Shown one piece after another: positions 34,188-45,859 of a DNA stretch of 64,000 nt. Numbering within the stretch: position 1 is the first letter of the stretch; every line of letters begins with the position of its first letter. The translations under genes were made by a program, and so were the position numbers. This DNA is from Amphirosellinia nigrospora (lineage: Eukaryota > Ascomycota > Sordariomycetes > Xylariales > Xylariaceae), in the NCBI GenBank assembly GCA_004123355.1, contig SCHM01000004.1:1426001-1490000 (forward strand), read 5' to 3'. Below the pieces are notes generated by a model that did no database searches, was not told where the DNA came from, and saw only the letters and a list, made by a program, of their open reading frames with translations.

Positions 34188-36823
34188 ATGGCACCCAAGA
34201 CATTTACCGTGCCGGTCGGTACACGCTTGAGTCACGGCATCGAGCTCGAAATACTCGTTGCATATTTGTACAGGTCTGAGGTTGACCCAGATGAAGCCAA
34301 CAGCAAGAACCTGGCCCCCATCCTTCGAATTAATGCTGACGGCACAACCAATGCTGACGGCACTACCAAGCGGGATGTCGTCATAGCGCGTGTCGAGGAC
34401 CACATTCGGAAGACACTTCGTGGGTCACGGGATAGGTGTAAATTCCCCAGACGTAGGTCCTGTTACTAGTAGTGTACCTACTCATCTCTACGGCGTTGAC
34501 CGGTGGGATGTCACAACTGATACTACAGTCAGGGAGGGGCCAGAGGAGCTTGACCTGATCAGAGGCAAGGCGGGAATATACAGGTGGCTAGGCATAGAGT
34601 TACGGAGCCCGGCGTGTTGGGATACACCGCGCGCCTACGACGAAATCCGTCTCGTCGTCAATCTGATGAAAACGAACTACCGCGTGCGCGTAAATCCCGC
34701 GTGCGGCTTTCACGTACACGTTGCGAACGGTCGTCGGTTCTTCGACCCCAACACGCTGAAGCGAGTCGGTGCCTTCTTCTTCGCTGCCGACCCAATGCTG
34801 TCGAGACTCCATGCCCCCTGGAGACGTATTGGGTACTGGACACCTAGCCTTCGCCACGCGAGCTACCTTGCGCACCTAGACGAGGCGACTCCCTTACAGG
34901 CACAAATGCGGTCCGCCGATATTGCAACGCTATTCCAAGAGGAGGGCCTATTTTGCCAACACTAATACAGAATATTTACCCGTCGTTCCTTGGTCTGACC
35001 GGTCGAGGGAAGAGAAGGATTTTGGGGGGAAATTTGACGGAATGGTGAACTGGGAAAGGCACGCCAATGAACGCGTACGAGATGGTCCGCATCTCACCTT
35101 GAGTGAAAGACCACCAACACCAGAGTCCAGCGTAGGAAGTGAGGATCATACTCCCCACCCACCAGGCTCGTCATCTTCAAGTAGTGATGGTGATGACGAT
35201 GATCTAGACGGCGGAGCACATCACCGCCGTTTACTGCGCCTCATGGAGACGCCGGCCTTCCGAGCGACTTGTTTCACAAGGTTCGGTCATGACCATCCTA
35301 AAACAATGCGGTCCATGCACCAGTACACGGTCTTGGTCATAAATCAATGCGAGCGTCTATTTGGTCATTCCTCTGTGAACCTACTATCTGATGTGGAGTA
35401 CTACAAACTAACAGTCGCCTGCGCACCGTACATTGAAGTTGGACGGAGCTCATGGGAGTGGGACCCTGAGAAGAACGAATTCACACTGAAAGACTCGCCC
35501 ATAGGTTCTAAGCTGGTACATTCAAGTCCCGTCAAGCTAAGCCAGACCAACGGCAGAGAAGTCGTCGGTAACCTGGAAGCGCAGGCCACGGTTCTAACAG
35601 AGGAGGACGCGCAGCGGGCTTCGCAGCAAGGCGAAGATGACAATAACGACGACGACGACGGCGACCATGACGATGATATCGAGATTGACAGGCATCAGTG
35701 GAGACGATCCTACTACGACAACATAAAGCAACTAATGGCACAGCCTACCTTTCCCCATGAAAGTATAGAGGGCCTAGTAGCCCAGTTTCCGGGGAGCCCG
35801 GTTGAATTAAACCCTACTACCAACACCGGCGGCACATTTCATGTTCCTAGTACATCTAACTCCAGCTCATCGAGCAGTACTAACACTTCCAGCGCCGGAG
35901 GCAACGGAGGCAACGGAGGGAACGGCGGCAATGGGTTTGGTTTTCCATTCCCTAAACCAAATTCTAACAGTGATTCCAGTACAATCCCCAGTATAACCCC
36001 TAGTAGCTCTTCGGATAGTACAATCCCTAGTATAACCTCTAGTAGCTCTTCGGATAGTGGGGGTGACTATAATCCGCCGGCTTTTGCGGCATTGGCATCA
36101 CTGGCCCAGGGTGGTGATAATCCCGAAGACGAGGACTCGTCGCCATTTATAAGTGACGTCGGCTCGGCCCACGGAAATGGCGGAACCACCAACGGGCCCA
36201 AATTACGCCCCCATGATATCTTCCAATTTCCAGATTCGTACATTCAGTCCATAGCCAGCAGGCATTCTCTCCAGGGCCCTCATCTTCGTCGTATCTCGTG
36301 GCTTCCATACCGGGGCGGGCCTCCAGACCCACTAGAGGACCACCCACGCAGCGAGGGTTGCGTAGCATGGTGCTTGGCGCATGTCGCCACTGACACCCGG
36401 ACGGGTGTCGCAAATATCCTCGGCGTCGACTCGGGCGCGGCTGTTGCCGAGCTGCTATGCGGAGCCAGAAACGAGCGCCCCAACTATAACTTCACAGCCT
36501 ACGAACTTCAAGACTTGAACAATACTGGGGCGAAGCGCACGCTCGAGTTCCGCGAAGCGGGCGGTTCGCTCGACCCCGACTTCATCGTCACATGGACCCG
36601 CATCTGCGTCGGCATCCTGAGGTTCTGTCGCGACTCGAGCGTCATCGACTTCATCACCGTCTTAGAGCGCATCATCCGCGAGGAGGAGATGCAGAGAAAC
36701 TTTAACCTGCAACGTAGAGACGAAGACATCTACGACGTCTGTGATCTCCTCGAGGACATGTGTTTGTTCTCTGAGGCTGCGACGATTCGTGAACGGGAAA
36801 GAACCCTTGGACCGCCACGGTAG
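34188..36823 (+). CDS. Fungal amidoligase-family protein with long disordered insert
   Basis: Amidoligase_2-like enzyme of the COOH-NH2 ligase (glutamine-synthetase-like) fold; substrate unknown. N-terminal half: TRLSHGIELEILVAYLYRSE, WDVTTDTTVREG, GIYRWLGIELRSP, YRVRVNPACGFHVHVANGRR, TLKRVGAFFFAADPMLSRLH and APWRRIGYW. C-terminal half: NFTAYELQDLNN, KRTLEFREAGGSLDPDFIVT and ICVGILRFCRDS. Between them lie about 370 residues of acidic, Ser/Asn/Gly-rich sequence (about 35040-36200) with DNA-level repeats: an 18-bp duplication at 34332-34367, GGN codon repeats at 35896-35934, and a 39-bp duplication at 35978-36055. The frame changes near 34425 and 34955, each with conserved sequence on both sides; both shifts equal one extra or two missing bases. 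No intron seen. About 878 residues, longer than typical relatives as I know them. Confidence 0.82.
35978..36055. repeat. 39-bp in-frame tandem duplication inside the amidoligase insert
   Basis: Copy 1 is 35978-36016 and copy 2 is 36017-36055, with two base differences. It encodes two units of the form STIPSIT(P/S)SSSSD. Confidence 0.9.
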
Positions 36824-38264
36824 AGAGATAAGGCGTTCATAATACGGTAAGTGGTAAGTCTAGGTAGGTGGATTTTTATATCCATAGGTACACTGCGGCT
36901 TGTTCACACCCATCTACTAAATAGCATATCCAGAAGGAAAAGGGCGGCGTTCGTAAGTTGTTTCTGTTTCGCATGCGCTTGTTTTCAATAAATTATGTTT
37001 TCAGTTATTGTTTCATTTCACGCATAACGTTTTTTCTTCTTTCCGTCCACGTATTGACCTTCGCCACTTCACTGTTAAAAAAAGCCATTACAGCTTTCCA
37101 CTACAGGGTAGCTGTTCAACCCCTATTCACAGTGACTTGACCCACTCGCAACTGACCACGCAACGATTTTAAGTAAAATAATCAAATGTACAACTTTACA
37201 TATAAAAACATCAGCTAACAATTTTGTGATGATAAATTGAAGTTCAAGGCCACCGCAAACCTAGAATGCGGATTTTACATCCATAGAAAAAAAAAGTACC
37301 CGCGACTCCCTTCTAGTTCACTTATAATCCAGATGACTAAAAGGTGAGGATAATACGTTGAATTCGGAAGCTGCATCATCTTTCCTATTATGGCGAGTAG
37401 TACGTCTCGGGTCCTAGACGCGAATCTAGCCGTAATACCATCATCATTCTTGTCTATATAGTGGACTCGGGAGGAAGTGAGCTCGAGGACGGGCAAAGCG
37501 GGCCCGTCACCGAAAACTCGCCCCGTGTTTTGGCTTGTCCTGACTCCTATCGCGCACCGGTAGAGTGGAGAGACTGCCCGGTATCTAAATATGGAAAGGG
37601 GTTTTGAACGTTGGATGGAGTAGAAAAGATGGGTACGTACTATATACTATAGCTTCGGTGCTACCCATGTTAGTTTCGTACCTTGACCAATCTTTGAATA
37701 GCTTACAATATGAATTTAGAATATCGGGCCTATAGTCCGGCGCTATCAATTTTAATTTGACTACATGGCAGTTCAAGGGGATTATTTAAAAATGGCATTG
37801 AAGCCATGAGTTTGTCAACGTTTTGACTAGCAGTAGTAAAGTGTAACGTCACGTTAACTTCAACCTTTGATTTTATTCCCTCCCATTGAACCGTATACTC
37901 GACTTTTGGCGTCTCGAGCACTTGATAGTAAATGGAAGCGCAAATGTGAGGGTACTTACACTATAGAGTAATATTGCGATACAAAGTTGTAAATCTTGGA
38001 AGATACCAATGAGAAATGCATCTCCGTCATTTGACATAAGACCGATGCCTCGTATGTCTCTCTGGCATCCAAGTAACAAGTCCCCGAAATTTAACCAACT
38101 TCTGCCATAACGTCGTCACGGTTCACCTGTAGAATTTGCACATCAAGTATTCAGAAATTTAAGTATTTTCATGTGTCCGTATGTTATATAAAATCGATCG
38201 CGCCCCCCCAGTCACTGCGCATGGCAACAAGACAACGTCCATCCGACTATGTTCTTGCGAGCTC
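36824..38264. other. Convergent intergenic region
   Basis: Between the amidoligase (plus) and chitinase (minus) 3' ends. AT-rich, with only short frames (37275-37496, 37585-37776 and others) lacking conserved sequence. Confidence 0.5.
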
Positions 38265-39522
38265 TCACTTGCCGATGCCGATGCTGATGCTAGCGATGCT
38301 GCCGGTGCTGCACGCGAGCCTCGTATCAACAGCGGCCGCATTGAGCGTAGCTTTCGCGTTCTGGTAGAAGTTTCTCCCGAGGCAATGCTGAGCTCGGCGT
38401 ACGTGGCGTCCCAGACACCAATACCAGCGAAGCTCGGCCGGCAGTAGTACGCGCTCGCCAGCAGCTGGGTCTGGGCCACGGTGATGTAGGCGCCCGTGCT
38501 CGCGGCGGGGTTCGAGCCCGGCAGCGTGATGAGGATGGGCGCGCCCTTGGAGTACGTCGTGTTGCCGAGCCAGTCGACCCACGCGTCGAACGTGAAGTTC
38601 GCCGTGTTGAAGGCCCCGCCGATCACGTACTTGCTGTTCCCGCTGATCCACCCGCGCGCCGAGCATTCCTTGGTGTTGTAGAACTGCACGAATAGCATGT
38701 CGAACTTTGGTCGCGAGGGTGTCGGCTAGGTTCGGGTCCGGGACGGTACATTGCGGCGACGCGGTGAGATAGTACGGCTTGTCGCTGACGGTGGCGTACA
38801 ATGTTCGGAGCCTCTTCACGAGCGCCTTATAGCCAGCCGAGCTGTCGAGGGAGGGGTGCTCGATGTCCAAGTCGTATCCATCGACGCTGAACGCAGTTAA
38901 GTTGCCAGTGGTCGTGTTTGTGTAGTCGAAGGGTCGAGGCTTGCCTATCGAGGTCCAGGCATCTTGTGGTGGGCCAAACATCCCCCAGAGCTGGTTCGCG
39001 AAGCTCGTGCCATTGGTAGCGCCGTTGACGTTGTAATTGGGGGTCTCGCCTCCGATAGACAGGAGGAACTTCTTATCACTGGTTTGTCGGCACGTGAATA
39101 GGTCCTGCTGCAGTTGCGGACACTTCAAGAGCATATCCTTTGAGGGTCCTTTACCCCCTCGAACCCTGGACCTTTGTATGTGTCGGAACTGCATTGGTTG
39201 CCGAAGTTGATACCCGGGTTTCCATTGGCTTGCTCGGGAAGAGATGGACAAAAGATAGGATGATGATGTCAATAGCTGGGTCGGCGCAGTAGGTAGTTAG
39301 TCGTTTTTGATCCGGTCCTTGGCCCTAATTTTCCGGTGCACATTATATAACTCCTTATCTCTTTTCTTTGATTCGTTGGGTTGTGGTGATATCACGTTAG
39401 GAAAGATTCCCCTGACTTACATAGTATACAGCGACATTGTTTTTAGACTTAATATCAAATGTTGCAGTGACAAAACTGCAAAACGTCGAAATAAGAAGGA
39501 AAGCAAAAGTAGCACGCGCCAT
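38265..39522 (-). CDS. Secreted class III chitinase (GH18)
   Basis: Exon 1 (39522-39421) starts with signal peptide MARATFAFLLISTFCSFVTA and ends VAVYY. Intron 39420-39325 (GTAAGT..TTAG). Exon 2 opens GQGPDQKRLTTYCADPAIDI, then IILSFVHLFPEQANGNPGIN. GH18 landmarks: KKFLLSIGGETPNYN (SxGG motif) and SVDGYDLDIEHPS (DGxDxDxE; the Glu is the catalytic acid). Later blocks are DMLFVQFYNTKECSARGWIS, TFDAWVDWLGNTTYSKGAPI and SFAGIGVWDATYAELS. The end is NFYQNAKATLNAAAV..GIGK, stop at 38265. Frame breaks: 39236-39238 and 39144-39146 (one base lost each), near 38707, and near 38377. About 350 residues with the repaired frame. No chitin-binding module seen. A wall-remodelling or nutritional role is inferred from the family. 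Confidence 0.92.
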
Positions 39523-41613
39523 CGTGAATATAATGAGTGACCGTAATGTAAAGGAGTGACTGTAAAGAATGTTTGACGCCTACCACTTACACATTCAAAA
39601 AAGCGAACAAGAACTTGGGCATGATGCCGTTTTATCTAGTTTTGATCAGAAGCATATAACTCCTTTACTACGAGGAACCTACCGAAAGCGAAACCCATGT
39701 GAATGTAACTCGAAGGCGAGAGCTCGGCGTATCTCGTAACGTTTCAACGGTAGTAGTACCGAGCAGCCTTGGAGAACATACGATCCTTCCCGATGCCTAA
39801 AGTCCTCAGCCTTGAATCTAGGCTGCAACACGCCTAGATTGAAGCTATCTCGACGCCGTTGCCAAGCTTACGCTCAGCTTACCTGAGTCATCCGGGACTA
39901 GCCTTTGCATAAATATGGGGCTATCGTGGCATTGAGGATCCTCTCTCAATAAAACTAATTTAATCGCACCTTGGCATCGCCTAGATTGTCGATGGTCTAC
40001 CCCGTAGTGCAGGCTACAACGGGCAGACCACGGGGATTGAGTTTATTTAGGGATATTCTTCGCCGAGAAGAGAGAACTACTGCAGGCACTCAAGCCTAAG
40101 CGAGATCGTGCACCTATTTTCCCTATCATTCCCATCTTATTCCCATTAGTTGATTACCAAACTCACCTCTTAAACCGCCTGCTTGCCTATTCTCTCAGGC
40201 CCACGAGATAGGCAGCACCAGGACTGGTGGATCTGCTTTGGTTCTATTACAGCAGTTATTAGAAGAGGGGTTGAACAATTGCAAGTTTCTGATGCTACGT
40301 AAAGTTTCATCGCGGGGAACTCAACGTGCTGCAGTTACCATAACAACTCACTTACTCTTGTCTCAGACATTTTCAGAGCCTCTAGAATCTAGTACATTTA
40401 CAAGTCTACCTCGACGTTTAGCACATTGTTCTACCTTAGTGCACTTTTTTTAGCGTACATAGGGCTGAGAGCACTAGAGGCATCTATTTTCGCACCGCCT
40501 AGGGCCGAAGCTCAGGCCAGTCAATACCACTTACTCGGATCCGTACTATTGAAGTCTAGTGAGTACCTGAAAAAAAAAGGAACGAAAAAAAGGGACAAGC
40601 AGCTTGCAGTCGCAAATGTCAAGGCGGCCTTGTTTCTATTACGGAATCCAAATTATAAGTAGCCCTTCCTCTTAGAGAAACATGCCCTCTGCGTTCCACA
40701 GTGTAGTCTCAAGTGATAAAGTAATTAGACATTGATTCGGCATACCCAAAGGGTGTTCAGTGCTCGGAATCGTCAAGAACCGCTTGGCGATATAGCTACT
40801 TCGCTTTGCTTTAAAGCTATTAAAGAATAAGTCTAGCCGAAAGTCGGTGGTTTCCCCTAAGATATATATTCGATTTATAGTATGGGGAGCAATCAATGCA
40901 ATCTCGCGCTTTCTTGCCATGTACAATCCAGACTAGCGTACCTCGGCTTCTCAAACACATTACTGTATTCGGAAAAGGCTATGGCCCATGCACGCAAAAT
41001 CTTATCTGATGGCGCTAAGATTGACTAAATCGCGCGCTATCCCGTCTAGGTTAGAATTGATGCCAAGCAATCTTATCAGATCCATCTGTGAGCCGTGGTT
41101 GGACGCCCGAAGCGATCATCGTCAACAAGTAGCATCTCACCGCCTTCGGCGTTTATCCAAAACCGAGATATCCGTGCCTAGGCCCGAGATAGTTGCTGTA
41201 TACATGCCTGTTGGACCTTTATTTTACTACGTATTGTATGCTCTGACTCTTTGACAACTTCCGCTTAAGGTTGGTTTGCGTGGAGAAAGAGACTGGAGGC
41301 CCTAGTGTGAACCAGGCAGTTGTTGCGGTTCTCACGGCGGAAGTCACGCGTTTAAGGGCGATTATGGAGGATTATTGGCGATGGTTTACGTGTTAAGCTG
41401 TTATGGTAATAGCACCAAACAAGAGCAAGGGTGTATGATGACTCCGACGCAGGCTCTCTCAATTGTATAAGTTGCATAGGCTCATGCCACTCAGTTCCGA
41501 GATCGCTAGCTAGGCGTATAAAAATCCCTATGAGTTACTTTCTAGTTATCAATTTGTGATTGAACTACACCTGTCCTCTTTACCCACGTACAAATCTTCA
41601 TCGGAACGCTAGC
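39523..41613. other. Divergent intergenic region, possible relic sequence
   Basis: Between the chitinase and MFS start codons. Two adjacent plus-strand frames (40238-40453 and 40426-40662) follow one another, but no domain is recognisable. A-rich runs occur at 40571-40590. The length (2.1 kb) exceeds what two promoters need, so an old insertion is possible but unproven. Confidence 0.4.
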
Positions 41614-44510
41614 ATGCTCATTGTAGGAGAAAAGGCGACTCAGGGGAACACGAACTCGCCAAGGGAGGACGAGAAGGCCCCAACCGAGAGATTTGCCGAT
41701 GTAGAGGCTGTTCCAGAAAGATATGGCGACGATGAGGCTCTGCAGCATCTTGAAAGACTTCGTAAGCAGTATGGCGTAAGTTATGCTATCTCTTTCCAAC
41801 TCCGCTCCCTATTCTCAAGGCGAATCTGACAGTAACTTTCCCCGCTAGGCAACATGGGACGGGCCAGATGACCCAAAAAATCCATATAACTTTTCCACGA
41901 CGAAGAAGGTATCAATCGGCATCATAATGGGCCTGGGCGCCCTGGTGACTCTAGTGGCGGCAAGTGTGACGGCGGCCGCGCTCGGCGACATCGCAAGAGA
42001 CCTCGACCTCGACCCGGCGACGGCACAGATCAGTTTCTCGGTATACTTCCTTGGGCTCGCCTTCGGTCCCTTCCCTATCGCCGCGATCAGCGAGATGAAT
42101 GGCCGAAGGAACATCTGGATCGCCTCTAACGTATGGTTCATACTATGGAATACGCTTTGCCCAGTCGGCTACTCCAAGTAAGAAATTCTCGATATTATCT
42201 TCTTCTCTTATTCACGGCTTCCTGAGAATGGTCCCTTTTTCTCTAATCAAGGCCACATCTAAATGTTTCCGATAGCCTCTCCAACCACATATCAAGTGGT
42301 AATAGCTGACTTCGAGTACTCTAGGGGCTCATGATCGCCGGGCGGTTTTGTAAGCAATCATTAGAGTCGTTTACTTATGGTCTAGGGCCGAAAATACTGA
42401 CTCTTGATGTTGCAGTGGCTGCATTGGGCGCCAGCGTCGGTAACACGGTAAGTCTTGGTCGTAACTTATGCAACGGGGATGTGCTCTCTACTGGTATATA
42501 AGCTGACTCGAAGGACTTTTCCCGCTACAGCTTGCTGGACCCGTCATGACGGACATGTTTCACGAGAAAGATCGAGGCAAATCTCTTGCCATCGCCGGCC
42601 TCCTTCCTGTGAGTGACTCTCGTAACTAGTTTCTTTGGTTTGGCAACTACGAGAGTCAAATAGTTTCTTCTTGGGCCAATATGGTTTCTGGAAACTTATG
42701 GCACCTTCTCAGGGGCGATAGCTGATTCCATGTGTTGTAGTATCTAGGACCTGCTCTAGGGCCTATTATTGGTGGGCTGGTAAGCCAGCTAATTAACTGG
42801 CCTTGGCTCTTCTATATCGTTAGTATTATCGACGCAGGTTAGTCGCTGGGTTCCCTATCCTCCTTTATTGTGTCCTAGAGACACAAATTACCTTGAGGCG
42901 CATATACTACGCTTGTTACTCTTGAAATCCCTCGAAACCCCGTTTAAGTCTCAACAGAAGTGGTGCTGACATCAGCGTTATAAATAGTGGTGCTGGTCAT
43001 TGGCATCCTCATCCTACAAGAAACCTATACGCCAGTCCTATTATGTCGGAAGGCTCTTAGGCAAGAGTTAGTAGACGGGGTGCCGACTGGGACAACGACA
43101 ACACCGTCGCCGGTGATAAGAAGTCGATGGGCGACCTGGCGTGACTTCTTCTCGCGACTTCGCGTCAACATGCTCCGACCATTCCATATACTCCTCTACC
43201 GACCTGTCATGCACGTAGTAACCCTCAACATGGGGTTGAGTTTCGGCATCTACACGCTGACGCTATCTACCTTTGCACAGCTGTGGGTCGAGCGATACGA
43301 CCAGTCGAAGCTATTCAGTAGCTTGCACTACATCTCCATCTCGCTCGGGATCACGCTCGCGACGCAGGGCGGCGGACGGGCCATGGACTGGGTGTACCGA
43401 AGTCTGCGTGAGCGGGACGCCAAGAACAAGACCTCATCCGGTTATGACGTTGGCGCAAAGCTGCCACCTGGACGACCCGAGTATCGTGTCCCATCCAGTA
43501 TGATATCATTTCTCTTCCCTCTCAAGTACTACATGATGGATGGAACATACCCCGCTGCTAGTTCCGGAACTGTCTAGTCTCCCCCTGTTCCATCGCTATG
43601 TTCATCACATATGCTTCCCCACAAATAGGACTTTGACTAAACCATACCTGTACTGATTTATAAACCCAACCAGTGATTCCTGGTATCCTTCTTATACCAG
43701 CCGGGTTGTTCTGGTATGGCTGGAGCGCCCAGTACCACCACCATTGGATCGTGGTCGACATCGGAGCAGCAGTATTCACCTGTGAGTAATTCCCGGAATC
43801 ATTTCCCTTCAATTGAAGAAAAAGAAGTACAAAGTTTCCCTTTTAGAACCATTAAACCCCTCCTACAACAGCTTCAAAATAGCGATAGCTAACTTTACAT
43901 GTTCCAGTGGCAATTCCATAGTAAGTGCCTTTATACTTTGGTCGCCGATGAGATTAAGTTTGAGGCAGACTTTACAAAAGATTTTTTCCGCTTCTAGCTT
44001 GTTTCTACAAGCAGAAAGTTTATAAAAAGACCACCCAACTGTTAAAACTAATGATATCTCCAATAACTCCTATTATTGCATGACGAGTTTGTTTATCCCA
44101 GGGGAGTTTGTACAGCTATCTTCCATACACCTGAACCTCTGGTCCGTGTAATGTTAGCTATAGTCTTGTTGAGCTCAGTTCCAGGACGCAAGGCGTTGGC
44201 GGTTTATTATATTTCCCCCCGGTACATCCTAGCATAGTTGTGCTAACTTGGAATGGCACAGTACTCTCAGGCCCTCAACGCATACATACTGGACGAATTC
44301 AGGGAGTTCGCCGCGTCAGCCAACGCAGCGCTCCGAGTACTGTCGCAAATACTAGGTTTTGCCTTCCCAATATTTGCCCCAAAGCTGTACAGCACATTGG
44401 GCTATGGGTGGGCCAACAGCGTCCTTGCATTCATATTTATTGTATTAGCATTCCCAGTGCCGGCCTGTTTGTGGTTATGGGGCGAGAAACTAAGGGCGAT
44501 CGGTAAATAA
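41614..44510 (+). CDS. MFS drug:H+ antiporter (DHA1-type multidrug/polyamine transporter)
   Basis: A hydrophilic N terminus (EALQHLERLRKQYG) leads into TWDGPDDPKNPYNFSTTKKV, the typical entry of fungal DHA1 transporters. Membrane segments include GALVTLVAASVTAAALGDIA and SVYFLGLAFGPFPIAAISEM. GLMIAGRFLAALGASVGNT is followed by DMFHEKDRGKSLAIAGLLPY and motif C (LGPALGPIIGGLVSQLINWP). Exons: 41614-41775, 41849-42177, 42325-42349, 42416-42447, 42531-42608, 42741-42837, 42988-43497, 43674-43781 and about 44262-44510. One G seems missing at the exon 2 donor. The last intron (43782-44261, 480 nt) is far longer than the others. Last exon: LNAYILDEFREFAASANAAL and a final hydrophobic segment. Substrate cannot be read from sequence. 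Confidence 0.87.
43782..44261 (+). other. Unusually long 480-nt intron of the MFS gene
   Basis: Donor GTGAGT at 43782. A GCTAAC branch site precedes a CACAG acceptor at 44261. Other introns of this gene are 65-180 nt. The interior has no recognised coding or repeat signature. The phase across it does not join perfectly, so one base may be missing near a junction. Confidence 0.55.
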
Positions 44511-45054
44511 TGCAGTCCCTAGACGACCAAGATAACCACGGTCCATTCTTTTGATATAAAGTTGACTAGCAGCTATCGCTAATAGAACTACAAACTCATG
44601 TCACTACATAGCATCCTATCATAACACTGTAGAAGATCAGCATTCTCTTGACTGACTCGTCTAACTTACGGAGGTGTTCCGGCGTTCTCTGTGTAACAAG
44701 AATGAAGTGGTCAAGACATCGCCATACTAATCCCAAACTTTAACATGTCGCGTTCTGATACGGCCGACTATATATAATAGCCCGTTACGGCGATGGCCGT
44801 CGAGATTCTATTGTCATACATTGTTAAACATAGCTGACGACTGCTAAGACATTCATTCTGCGTCCGCCTGGGGATTGTGACCTCAGGTTACCTAATGCCA
44901 AGTTTTCTCCGACACCGGAATCAAATCTCTTAAGAGGGGATCATGCACTCGCAGCCTAGTTTGTAGATTGGTTTCGCCCATGAGAACAGTAGCGGAAAGG
45001 CAAGTCTCCTCGGAAGCAAAGGGTGAGCCAAGGGGGGATCCTTTAACACCTAGC
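44511..45054. other. Convergent intergenic region
   Basis: Between the 3' ends of the MFS gene and the bZIP gene. No coding sequence seen. Confidence 0.55.
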
Positions 45055-45859
45055 TCATGCCATTTGGCGACGAGCCGCCTCCGTAATATAGTTTTGTATT
45101 ATGCTGCTGTTACAATTCGAGTGTCTTAGGATTTCAGTCTTCAAATCTAAAATCTCCTCGCGCAGACTAGTGACATAGCTGAGAAGCACCGTATGCTGCT
45201 GGCTTAGTTGTCTCTCGCGTCGTTGTAGTCCGGCGGTGTTCTTCTTGGCCTTTTGTCGGCATTTTCGAGCAGCAACACGATTCCTTTCTCGATGTTCCTT
45301 AATATCTGGCGGCCCACTCTGGTCTATAGATGTGGTTGGAGATGCCAATGCTGTGCGTCTTACTGACGTAGTCGAAGCTGTGCTTGGTTCGCTGGACGTC
45401 GTGTCGAGGGCTTCGCTGTTACTAGTGAGGGGTTTCGCACTCAAACCTTGATCTTCAGAAATTGAAGCTGGTGGGGATAATGGATTCAAAGCATCGACCG
45501 ATCGCTTTATGGTTGTCATGGAAGCGAACAATGGAGATTTTGCCAGCTTATTTTCGAGTTCAAATCCACTGTTGTTGAAGTCCTGGGAAGGAGTCAGAAG
45601 GTTCGAACTGGGTTTCGGGATGTTTTTAGCTGGCGCTGAAACTTGAAACCCCTCAACGTTAAAATTTGTCAGCATAGAAACTCACATCATTTGTTAAAGC
45701 AGAGGGGGGCTGAATTGTATGTCTTTAGCTAGCCGAGTCCACGGGAACTCTAGCGCTAGTATGCTGTCGCTCTCAGATAGTGTGCCAAAGAGTGGAAGAT
45801 CCAAAGCACTAAAGGCTTCGTCGAGGCTCTGGTTGACAGCTACCGCTCCAGTCATAATG
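45055..45859 (-). CDS. bZIP transcription factor (Atf/CREB-like)
   Basis: Nuclear DNA-binding regulator. Exon 1 (45859-45686) starts MTGAVAVNQSLDEAFSALDL and reads LFGTLSESDSILALEFPWTR. Intron 45685-45636 (50 nt) has GTGAGT, a GCTGAC branch site and TTTCAG. Exon 2 (45635-45055) holds a Ser/Thr/Pro-rich middle, then the basic region RERNRVAARKCRQKAKK (N-x2-AA-x2-C-R pattern of Atf/CREB types). A leucine-zipper stretch (RERQLSQQHTVLLSYVTSLR, EEILDLKTEIL) follows. The C run at 45711-45716 probably lacks a base, and the phase over the intron is not fully resolved. An apparent ATG at 45675 lies inside the intron. About 250 residues. A stress or development role is only a family guess. Confidence 0.85.

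Noticed and set aside
38159-38264. Chitinase C-terminal extension of about 50 residues in another frame
   Set aside because: The family-like ending (NFYQNAKATLNAAAV..GIGK) lies in the adjacent frame with a stop at 38265; the extension is unlike GH18 sequence.
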